Part shown: positions 1 to 5,152 of the stretch, piece after piece
Layout of the letters: the number at the start of each line of letters is the position of its first letter
Numbering within the stretch: position 1 is the stretch's first letter
DNA from: CAZCWX01 sp964502465
GTDB taxonomy: Bacteria > Desulfobacterota > Binatia > Bin18
Direction of reading: 5' to 3'
Assembly: GCA_964502465.1 (NCBI GenBank)
Contig: CAZCWX010000705.1
Span: forward strand, 1-6,064
Length of the DNA stretch: 6,064 bases
Made by a program: the position numbers and the translations under genes
The notes under the pieces: generated by a model
The model's database searches: none
What the model was told of the DNA's origin: nothing
The model's input: the letters and a program-made list of their open reading frames with translations, nothing else

Positions 1-132
1 CTCGGCGCGACTGGATGTTTCCTCATCACCAAGGCCGCCCACGAACTCACACGGTCGCAGGGCCGCTACGGGCTGATCACGATGTGCTGCGGCGGGGGCC
101 TGGGGACGGGCACCTTGATCGAACGCGTCTGA
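1..132 (+). CDS. Thiolase (acetyl-CoA acyltransferase family), C-terminal end only
   Basis: Frame 1 is open from the window edge to a TGA at 130-132 and gives 43 residues. It begins LGATGCFLITKAAHEL and ends in CCGGGLGTGTLIERV. This is the C-terminal end of the thiolase fold: the G(A/S)TG stretch that follows the family's GHP(L/I)G histidine loop, then RYGL-TM leading into the C-x-GGG loop that carries the second catalytic cysteine (residue 29 or 30 of this fragment, the first being the expected one). Thiolases cleave or form 3-ketoacyl-CoA with CoA in the cytoplasm, in beta-oxidation or in acetoacetyl-CoA synthesis. The nucleophilic N-terminal cysteine and the catalytic histidine lie outside the window, so substrate class and direction cannot be judged. 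It converges on the P450 gene at 254-1432 and is not in the same transcript. A degradative role beside P450s is inference. Confidence 0.9.
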   Translation, partial: LGATGCFLITKAAHELTRSQGRYGLITMCCGGGLGTGTLIERV

Positions 133-142
133 AGCACGACCC

Positions 143-182
143 GTGTCCTCTGGGCAAGCCCTGAGAGCGGCTCAGGGGACAC
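143..182. terminator. Stem-loop between convergent genes, candidate bidirectional transcription end
   Basis: GTGTCCTCTGGGC (143-155) pairs with GCTCAGGGGACAC (170-182) over 13 positions, two of them G-U wobbles, with a 14-nt loop. An alternative nested hairpin, CCCTGAG (159-165) with CTCAGGG (171-177), is perfect over 7 bp. The element lies 10 nt after the thiolase stop and about 70 nt past the P450 stop, where convergent genes usually share a terminator. No T-run follows on either strand, so it is not a textbook intrinsic terminator. It may act as an mRNA 3'-end stabiliser or with Rho. Confidence 0.5.
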
Positions 183-253
183 AAATGAAAATCGGGGAGG
201 AGATGACAGGTTGTCTATGCCGTGAGCGACCGCGCCTTCCTTCACGAATTCTC

Positions 254-1432
254 TCACGCTGTGAATCGCAACGGCAGTGTTTGAACGCCCCGGACGAGGA
301 GCGACGCGATCTGCGGCAGATGTTCCCTCGTACAGGTGAACGGCGGACAGTCGCATAACAAAGACTCCAACGCAATCCGACCTTCCAGCCGCGCTAAAGG
401 CGCGCCCAGGCAGTAATGAATGCCATAGCCGAACCCCAAGTGATCTTGGGGATTACGCGTGACGTCAAAACGGTCGGGCTCGGAAAATTTCCGCCTATCA
501 CGGTTGGCTGACCCTAAGAGCAGAAAGACCGTCGCGCCGGCAGGAATCGTGCCGCCTTCCAGTTCGACCTCGCGCGCGGTGAGGCGAGGGATCAACTGCA
601 CCGGGGATTCATAGCGCAGCACTTCTTCGATGAGCGAGGGAACGAGCGTGCGGTCGGCGCGGACTTTTGCCAACTCGGTTGGATGGCGCAGAAGGGTGCA
701 CACCGCATTGCCAATCAAGTTGGTGGTGGTTTCGTTCCCTGCCAACAACAAGAGAACGGCCAATCCTAGGATCTCGGAGGCCGTGAGCGTATCGTGTTCT
801 TCCTCGGCACGCACCAAGGCGGTAAGCACATCCTCGCCAGGGTCGGTGCGGCGGCGCTCAATCAGCTTCTCGAAGTAGGCGCGTAATGCGGCGCCACTCG
901 CGTGCACGCGTGCCCGTACGGCTTCATCCGTCGGACGGCTGGTGCCTAATACGAGATCATCCGACCAGCGCTTAAAATCAGCGAGTCGATCCTCTTCAAC
1001 CCCGAGCATCTCGGCAATGACCGTCGTCGGCAGTGGTCCTGACAGCGCCGACACCAAATCCGCCTCGACCCGACTTCTCAAGGAGGCGATCAACTGCCGC
1101 GTAATCTCTTGCACCCGCGGTTCAAGGTTACGGATCAAGCGGGGAAGAAACCCTTTGTTCACCAGCTTGCGCAGCCGCGTATGGTCCGGGGGATTCATAT
1201 CGAGGATCCACGGCACCTCGGGCGTGGGGTTGAGGTCTCCTAGCGCCTGCGCGGTAAACACGGACGATGGAAAAATCTGTGGGTTGCGGAGGGCGAAGTC
1301 CACATCTGCATAGCGGCTGAGCGCCCATGCCTGCAACGGGGCAATCCAGTAGACCGGCGCCTGCTCACGCAAGTGGGCATAATAGGGGTACGGGTTTTCC
1401 ATCACTTCTGGTGAGAGCGGATTATAATCCAT
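254..1432 (-). CDS. Cytochrome P450, complete (bacterial class I type)
   Basis: This is a soluble heme-thiolate monooxygenase of 392 residues, the normal length for bacterial P450s, with no N-terminal membrane anchor. Visible landmarks are DMNPPDHTRLR near 78-88 (C-helix region), the I-helix oxygen-activation motif AGNETTT at 231-237, the K-helix ExxR at E270-R273 (EEVLRYESPVQ), and the heme loop FGYGIHYCLG at 334-343 with C341 as the expected iron ligand. All essential residues are present. An ATG at 1441 in the same frame directly abuts the AGGAGG, so I place the start at 1432 (MDYNPLSPEV), 9 nt after it. The gene follows DUF2834 by 25 nt and is probably co-transcribed with it. P450s of this kind hydroxylate small hydrophobic compounds using electrons from a ferredoxin and reductase, and neither is encoded here. 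The sequence resembles CYP107-like bacterial P450s in general form, but family and substrate cannot be assigned. It is a paralogue of the P450 at 5153, sharing AGNETTTNLIGN and FKRWSD. Confidence 0.97.
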   Translation of the reverse strand: MDYNPLSPEVMENPYPYYAHLREQAPVYWIAPLQAWALSRYADVDFALRNPQIFPSSVFTAQALGDLNPTPEVPWILDMNPPDHTRLRKLVNKGFLPRLIRNLEPRVQEITRQLIASLRSRVEADLVSALSGPLPTTVIAEMLGVEEDRLADFKRWSDDLVLGTSRPTDEAVRARVHASGAALRAYFEKLIERRRTDPGEDVLTALVRAEEEHDTLTASEILGLAVLLLLAGNETTTNLIGNAVCTLLRHPTELAKVRADRTLVPSLIEEVLRYESPVQLIPRLTAREVELEGGTIPAGATVFLLLGSANRDRRKFSEPDRFDVTRNPQDHLGFGYGIHYCLGAPLARLEGRIALESLLCDCPPFTCTREHLPQIASLLVRGVQTLPLRFTA

Positions 1433-1441
1433 TGAAACCAT

Positions 1442-1447
1442 CCTCCT
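1442..1447 (-). promoter_or_regulatory. Ribosome binding site that decides the P450 start
   Basis: On the minus strand AGGAGG lies 9 nt before the ATG at 1432 and 0 nt before the ATG at 1441. The longer start is therefore excluded on spacing. Confidence 0.85.
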
Positions 1448-1457
1448 TTATTTCTCT

Positions 1458-1784
1458 TTATTGTCCAAGCCGTTTCTGCCGTTCACGGAGCAGGAGGAAC
1501 AACGGCAACCCCGCCGCAAATGCCACCAACCACGAGACTGCCACACAGATGATAAAATTGCGGGTTCCTAACTGCCGCCCTTCCGTGAAGAGCAGGACGT
1601 TGAAGGCCGCAAAGGCAATCAAGAGGTCGAACAGCAGTGACGCCGTCGCCGCGTTCCCCAGCGGCGCGATGAAGAAATCGACCAGGAGATTTCCTCCCGC
1701 GCCCATATACTGGAGGTTGTAATGCATGGGAAGGATGGCCCCTAGCGCAACAAGCACTGCATAGATTAGCTCGCGTGTTGTCAT
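1458..1784 (-). CDS. DUF2834 small integral membrane protein
   Basis: The product is 108 residues, the usual size of DUF2834 proteins, whose function is unknown. Three hydrophobic segments are visible: about 6-22 (LIYAVLVALGAILPM), 48-66 (SLLFDLLIAFAAFNVLLF) and 76-99 (ending GLPLFLLLRER). The family-like features are the polar N-terminal helix end with 'LP', a central 'LLFDLLIAFAAFNVLLFTEGRQLG' type stretch, and the C-terminal GLPLFLLLRER followed by a basic tail. The start ATG has AGGAGG 4 nt upstream (1789-1794). The protein should sit in the inner membrane. The P450 gene begins 25 nt downstream, suggesting shared transcription. A link to transport or membrane placement of the P450 substrate is a guess. 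The gene is separated from the upstream hydrolase-like gene by 227 nt containing a REP-like palindrome, so it may have its own promoter, although none is convincing by eye. Assignment to DUF2834 is by pattern recognition and is fairly secure. Confidence 0.85.
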   Translation of the reverse strand: MTTRELIYAVLVALGAILPMHYNLQYMGAGGNLLVDFFIAPLGNAATASLLFDLLIAFAAFNVLLFTEGRQLGTRNFIICVAVSWLVAFAAGLPLFLLLRERQKRLGQ

Positions 1785-1869
1785 GGTTCCTCCTGCTTAA
1801 AGCTGGCTGGTATGGACTGCACGTCAAGATGTGGGGCAGTCAACCAACTGCAGCGTTCGGCTTCAGGTC

Positions 1870-1957
1870 CTCTCTCCCCTGTGTGGGAGAGAGACAGAGA
1901 GAGGGGGTGTCTCACACTTTCACCCTCTCCTGTATCCTCTCCCATCAAGGGAGAGGA
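1870..1957. repeat. REP-like compound palindrome (CTCTCCC/GGGAGAG family)
   Basis: There are two perfect 9-bp hairpins: CTCTCTCCC (1870-1878) with GGGAGAGAG (1885-1893), loop 6 nt; and TCCTCTCCC (1935-1943) with GGGAGAGGA (1949-1957), loop 5 nt. Between them GAGAGGGGGTG (1899-1909) and CACCCTCTCC (1921-1930) pair imperfectly with a bulged G. The CTCTCCC...GGGAGAG design is the pattern of dispersed intergenic repeats seen in many bacterial genomes. It sits in the 227-nt gap after the hydrolase-like gene, where such elements commonly stabilise upstream mRNA or attenuate read-through. Copy number elsewhere cannot be seen from here. Confidence 0.75.
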
Positions 1958-2011
1958 GCAAAATAGGCGGCTCCGCAATCCAGGTCGTGGTGTGCCAGGC
2001 GTATAGATTGT

Positions 2012-2923
2012 TCACGCGGGCAACATCGCCTTGGGAGAGAGTTGCAGCCTACTCGTCTCAAGCTTGGCCAAGCCCTTCTCTCCTTCATCGTACAGAGCCA
2101 CCCATTCCCGCATCCAGGCTGGATCGGCAACGCGCGAGGGGTGATGCCACGGCAAGGCGTGCCGCAGAATACCCGGAAGTGCAGAAGCAAAGAGACGAAA
2201 CGTAAGCTTCTTGATCGCCCAATGGGTTTTCTTCTTTCCCCACAAGCCGTCGGCTTTGAGAAGGACCATGTACGATCCGCGGACCAGTTGCGTAAGATGC
2301 ATCATCGCGTAGAGCATCCCGTAGACGCGATACCAATAGTCACCATAGACGTGCTGGTAGACATTAAACGCCAGATTCTTATGCTCGATTTCTTCCACCA
2401 CATGCCAGAGCCACAGTGACGCAACGGCGGGATCGGCGCCGCGCAAAAGATGCGCGCGGTCTGCGATGATCGTGTGTCCAAGGGCGAGCGCCAGGGTTTC
2501 GAACCCGGCGGTATAGGCCACCTGAAATTTGAGCGGACGTTTTCGCAGTGCTTCGTACTCTTGCTCAATCTCTTTTTCTCGCGCGCGCAATTGTGGGTAG
2601 CCTTGAGCGATGAGCACCTCATTGAACCGCCGGTGTTGCATGAAGTGTTGTGATTCCTGGCCGATCCAGGCTTTAGCTTCTTTCTGCAACTCCGGATCGG
2701 TAATGAGTGTGCTCGCCTCCCGGATCGCGTCGATGATGAAGGGCTCCATGTACGGCAGCAGAATCGAAGTCCCGTTGATCAGTTGGCTTAACGCCGGATC
2801 GTCCGGGTGCCAATGCGGCCGAAAGTTTGGCGGAAACTCGAACGGGACTTTTCGCACCTCAATGCCCTGGGCGGTTTTCTTGTCGTTGCTGCCTTCAGAT
2901 CCGCCGTTGTGTTGGTCTGCCAT
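2012..2923 (-). CDS. PF10118/COG3687-type 'predicted metal-dependent hydrolase' with a di-iron ligand pattern
   Basis: The product is 303 residues, soluble, and near the usual family size. After a low-complexity N-terminus (1-20) come family-typical stretches: FPPNFRPHWHPDDP (30-43), AWIGQESQHFMQHRRFN (85-101), YTAGFE (137-142) and WHVVEEIEHKNLAFNVY (173-189). Possible metal ligands follow the ferritin-like order E60, E90-x-x-H93, E142, E178-x-x-H181, as in di-iron carboxylate four-helix bundles such as acyl-ACP desaturases. The family name 'metal-dependent hydrolase' is a prediction; an oxidase or oxygenase activity is an alternative I infer from this pattern. The start ATG has AGGAGG (2931-2936) 7 nt upstream, inside the end of the preceding gene, with only 2 nt between the stop and this start, so translation is probably coupled. 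It is very likely expressed from the sigma-54 promoter at 3250-3265. Substrate unknown. Confidence 0.88.
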   Translation of the reverse strand: MADQHNGGSEGSNDKKTAQGIEVRKVPFEFPPNFRPHWHPDDPALSQLINGTSILLPYMEPFIIDAIREASTLITDPELQKEAKAWIGQESQHFMQHRRFNEVLIAQGYPQLRAREKEIEQEYEALRKRPLKFQVAYTAGFETLALALGHTIIADRAHLLRGADPAVASLWLWHVVEEIEHKNLAFNVYQHVYGDYWYRVYGMLYAMMHLTQLVRGSYMVLLKADGLWGKKKTHWAIKKLTFRLFASALPGILRHALPWHHPSRVADPAWMREWVALYDEGEKGLAKLETSRLQLSPKAMLPA

Positions 2924-2925
2924 TT

Positions 2926-3198
2926 TCAGTCCTCCTGTGATTTTGCTGACCAGCCATGAAGTGGGGGGCTCCCTGCGGCTAATTCCGTCTGCACGAATTC
3001 CTCAAAGCGGTAGAAGGCTACGGGGTCGCGAAACACAAACCGCCGCCCCTTGATGCTCATGCCGTAATGCTCGTCGGCGCGCCAGTCCTCCTCGACGCCG
3101 ATCTCGCGTCCGCCGAGGGCGCGTAACTTTTGTTGAAGGGCTGCCTCGGTGCCGGAACCAAAACTTGGGAGTTCAGTCTTGATTGCTTTTCCTTGCAT
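2926..3198 (-). CDS. Small conserved-looking protein of unknown function, first gene of the sigma-54 operon
   Basis: The product is 90 residues that I do not recognise. It has no cysteines, no membrane segment and no signal peptide, so it is probably cytoplasmic. It is mixed-charge, with an aromatic, basic centre (GRRFVFRDPVAFYRFEEFVQTEL, about residues 51-73) that could form a beta strand followed by a helix. Support for it being real comes from context. It starts about 40 nt downstream of a strong sigma-54 promoter, has a plausible AGGA 8 nt before its ATG, and ends 2 nt before the hydrolase-like gene, whose ribosome binding site lies within its last codons (CAG GAG GAC TGA). Such tight coupling suggests a partner or accessory role for the di-iron-type protein, for example an effector or assembly subunit. 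That role is inference only. Confidence 0.75.
   Translation of the reverse strand: MQGKAIKTELPSFGSGTEAALQQKLRALGGREIGVEEDWRADEHYGMSIKGRRFVFRDPVAFYRFEEFVQTELAAGSPPLHGWSAKSQED
2931..2936 (-). promoter_or_regulatory. Ribosome binding site of the hydrolase-like gene, embedded in the upstream ORF
   Basis: AGGAGG lies within the last sense codons of the 90-residue ORF, 7 nt before the ATG at 2923. It fixes that start and implies translational coupling. Confidence 0.85.
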
Positions 3199-3249
3199 GT
3201 GTTTTTTCCTGATTTCATGTCAATGAAGCAGTAGGACTAGCGGAAAGAG

Positions 3250-3265
3250 CGCAAGGGCCGTGCCA
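3250..3265 (-). promoter_or_regulatory. Sigma-54 (-24/-12) promoter for the 90-residue gene and downstream operon
   Basis: On the minus strand TGGCACG, then GCCC, then TTGCG matches the consensus TGGCACG-N4-TTGCW in every fixed base except the last. The invariant GG (3264-3263) and GC (3252-3251) are exactly 10 nt apart. Transcription would start near 3239-3240, giving a leader of about 40 nt before the ATG at 3198. The adjacent gene encodes a sigma-54 activator with an intact GAFTGA motif. A second TGGCAC (3271-3266) directly precedes the first but has no TTGC partner. Confidence 0.88.
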
Positions 3266-3371
3266 GTGCCATGGCCACGAGGGGAGAAACAGCAATCTGG
3301 ATAAAACTCAAACAGTTAGCCTGAGAGGCAATCGATCAACACGCGGGTTTGGGGCAGAACAGCAGAACAAG

Positions 3372-3413
3372 GCACTGCCGCGAGTGCACCCTGAGCGCTC
3401 TGTGTGTGCTCAG
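3372..3413. promoter_or_regulatory. Inverted repeats, candidate upstream activating sequences
   Basis: Two perfect inverted repeats lie side by side: GCACT-N6-AGTGC (3372-3387) and CTGAGC-N11-GCTCAG (3391-3413). Their centres are about 115 and 138 bp upstream of the -24 element at 3264, the distance at which sigma-54 activators bind and loop to the polymerase. They sit just beyond the 3' end of the activator gene. Dyad sites suit a Fis-type HTH dimer. No T-run follows them, so a terminator for the activator is less likely but not excluded. Confidence 0.5.
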
Positions 3414-3462
3414 CAAGGTTGAGGGGCGCACCGTGCCGCATGGGCGGGAGTCCTGTAGCATC

Positions 3463-5001
3463 TCAGTCAGTGGCAGAGGGGGGTACCGTTTTCGGAGGAG
3501 TCAGACGGGATCGAGGTTTACCGACATAAGACAGACCGTATCTCTTGAGTGTGCGGGCAACCGTCGTCCGATGGACCCCAAGCGCGTTTGCCATCGCGTA
3601 GATGTCGCCGCGGTGTTGCTCACAAAACGCCCGCCAGTAGCGTTCTTCCTCTCCGCCGCGCCCCCCCGTTTGCGGAGAAAGTGGGGCGTGTACAGATGTT
3701 GACGGTTGAGCTGCAGGGAACCGCTCTTGGCCGCATATCGTCTGGATCAATTCCGGCGGTAACATCCGGGTTGTGATTTCCCCCTCGTCTTTCCCGCTTT
3801 CCGATGCCATCTGCCACACTAAATTCTTCAGCTCGCGGACGTTTCCGGGGAAGGGCAAGACCTGGACCTCCTCAACAAGCTCGCGGTGAAGCGTCAAGGC
3901 AGTGTTGTTTTTTTCGTTGAACTCCGCCAGCGTCGCGGCAATCAGGGCCGGAATATCTTCCGGGTGCTCGCGCAGCGGTGGCAGGTCAATCCGGTTCATA
4001 GCTAAACGGTAGTATAAATCGCTGCGTAAGGTTTGCTCCTGCAGTAAGGTCTCTGCATTCTTATTGGTTGCCGCCAGGAAGCGGACATCCACCTGCACCG
4101 ACTGCTCTCCGCCGAGCCGTCGGATCACTTTATCCTCTAACACCGTCAGCAGCTTGGCCTGCATCTCGACGGGCATATCTCCAATCTCATCCAAGAACAC
4201 CGTGCCGCCCTGCCCCATCTCGATCACGCCCCGCCGGCCTTTGCGTGAGGCGCCAGTGAAGGCACCTTCGGTATAGCCGAACAATTCGGCTTCAATGAGC
4301 GACTCCGGTAGACTTGCACAGTTGACATGAATGAAAGGACCGCTGGCCCGGCGGCTCATGGCGTGGATGTACTGGGCCAGCAGACTCTTCCCGACTCCGG
4401 TCTCGCCGATCAAGAAGATATTTCCGTCTAAGCGCGCCAGCCGCAGCGCCCGTGCAAAAACCCGTCGTAGACTTTCGCTGTGGTAGACAATATCATGACC
4501 CAACACGCGCGTGTGCAAGGCGCTGAGCTGCTCCTGGTACAACGCAGTACGGTGCTGCAGCTCATTGATTTTTTCCCGCGCGGCGAGGAGGTCCGCTGAC
4601 GCATGCACGGTCAGAACGATATAACGCAACCTCCCCTCATCGTCGTGGATATAGTTTTCCGTGGAGAGGAGCTGAGCCCCGCTCTCCATCCTGGCATAGC
4701 CATAGCTGGGCTGGGCAGCGTCTCTCACCCCTCGATTCCTCTTTGCCGCCTCCCAAAATGAATCGTTCACCCAATCCGGCGCAACACTCGTCTCAATGGC
4801 TGGCAGCGCCGCGAGTTCTTTGGTCTTGAGCCCTACCAGTTCTGTTCTGGAGAGACCCGCGAGTTGGCACACTTTCCCGTTGACCCAGATAACCGTTCCA
4901 TGTTGGTCGATGACGATGACCCCAACATCGAGGGCGTCAAGGATCAGTCTCAGTGGAGGCTCTGCGGGAAAATGCTCGGCCATGCCCTCTGTTCCTGACA
5001 T
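3463..5001 (-). CDS. Sigma-54-dependent transcriptional activator (PAS / AAA+ / Fis-type HTH)
   Basis: This 512-residue regulator hydrolyses ATP to open sigma-54 promoters. It has an N-terminal PAS sensor domain at about 12-132 (LILDALDVGVIVIDQHGTVI onward) and a helical, coiled-coil-like linker at about 136-164. The AAA+ domain, about 170-400, carries Walker A GETGVGKS (199-206), the sigma-54-contacting GAFTGA (246-251), Walker B GGTVFLDEIGDM (265-276), LAATNKN sensor I (309-315), arginine-finger region LRSDLYYRL (325-333) and sensor II FPGNVREL (384-391). After a Pro/Gly-rich linker (about 425-452) comes a Fis-type HTH at about 455-490 (MANALGVHRTTVARTLKRYGL). All catalytic motifs are intact. 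There is no receiver domain, so the signal is probably a ligand or redox state sensed by PAS rather than phosphorylation. I chose the ATG at 5001 (GGAG 4 nt upstream). The ATG at 4983 is possible, and a 65-residue upstream extension would run into the divergent P450 gene. The likely target is the sigma-54 promoter at 3250-3265. Confidence 0.95.
   Translation of the reverse strand: MSGTEGMAEHFPAEPPLRLILDALDVGVIVIDQHGTVIWVNGKVCQLAGLSRTELVGLKTKELAALPAIETSVAPDWVNDSFWEAAKRNRGVRDAAQPSYGYARMESGAQLLSTENYIHDDEGRLRYIVLTVHASADLLAAREKINELQHRTALYQEQLSALHTRVLGHDIVYHSESLRRVFARALRLARLDGNIFLIGETGVGKSLLAQYIHAMSRRASGPFIHVNCASLPESLIEAELFGYTEGAFTGASRKGRRGVIEMGQGGTVFLDEIGDMPVEMQAKLLTVLEDKVIRRLGGEQSVQVDVRFLAATNKNAETLLQEQTLRSDLYYRLAMNRIDLPPLREHPEDIPALIAATLAEFNEKNNTALTLHRELVEEVQVLPFPGNVRELKNLVWQMASESGKDEGEITTRMLPPELIQTICGQERFPAAQPSTSVHAPLSPQTGGRGGEEERYWRAFCEQHRGDIYAMANALGVHRTTVARTLKRYGLSYVGKPRSRLTPPKTVPPSATD
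3650..3678. repeat. Palindrome with a C7 run inside the activator's interdomain linker
   Basis: TCTCCGC (3650-3656) and GCGGAGA (3672-3678) are perfect inverted repeats around a 15-nt centre that holds seven C (3661-3667). On the coding strand it yields the Pro/Gly/Glu-rich linker LSPQTGGRGGEEE (about residues 441-453) between the AAA+ and HTH domains. It looks like a REP-like element tolerated in frame, but a single copy cannot prove that. Confidence 0.4.
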
Positions 5002-5002
5002 A

Positions 5003-5020
5003 TTGCTCCAAGGAGAGCAA
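5003..5020. promoter_or_regulatory. Inverted repeat overlapping the activator's ribosome binding site
   Basis: TTGCTC (5003-5008) and GAGCAA (5015-5020) form a perfect 6-bp dyad with a 6-nt centre. On the minus strand the second arm contains most of the GGAG ribosome binding site (5009-5006) and ends 1 nt before the ATG at 5001. It could be an operator for autoregulation or an mRNA hairpin limiting translation. Both are inference. Confidence 0.45.
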
Positions 5021-5152
5021 GGGTAAGTTGTGTCGGGGCAGCACGCGACAAAGACGATAAAAGAGCCAAGATGCTGCCTTCGCCTTCCATCATCGGTGTG
5101 GTAAGCTATGCGACCACAGACAAATATATACAGGACAGAGAGGCAAGCCGCC
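5021..5152. other. Divergent intergenic region between activator and second P450
   Basis: This stretch must hold the 5' signals of both genes. For the plus-strand P450 there is an AT-rich ATATATA (5124-5130) that could be a -10 element, but no good -35 lies 16-18 bp upstream. GAGAGG (5138-5143) is a usable ribosome binding site 9 nt before the ATG at 5153. I see no -24/-12 element on either strand here. Confidence 0.4.

Noticed and set aside
942..1313. Plus-strand open frame of 123 codons
   Set aside because: It is antisense to a complete P450 with all motifs and its composition is Ser/Arg-rich, as expected of a shadow frame.
1433..1441. Upstream ATG of the first P450 (adds Met-Val-Ser)
   Set aside because: The AGGAGG directly abuts this ATG with no spacing; the ATG at 1432 has 9 nt.
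1803..1827. TTGACG on the minus strand as a -35 box for DUF2834
   Set aside because: The hexamer at 17 nt spacing is AGCTTT, a poor -10 element.
1985..1997. TGGCAC on the minus strand after the hydrolase-like gene as a second sigma-54 promoter
   Set aside because: The position 10 nt after GG reads CC instead of GC, and there is no TTGC.
1831..2205. Plus-strand open frame of 124 codons across the REP-like element
   Set aside because: It translates the palindrome and the antisense of the hydrolase-like C-terminus; no domain, no ribosome binding site.
3330..3345. IHF-like site (ATCAA) between the dyads and the sigma-54 promoter
   Set aside because: The downstream TTR half of the IHF consensus is missing at the right spacing.
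3349..3702. Plus-strand open frame of 117 codons across the regulatory gap into the activator
   Set aside because: It overlaps the dyad region and the antisense of the HTH domain, with no ribosome binding site and no recognisable domain.
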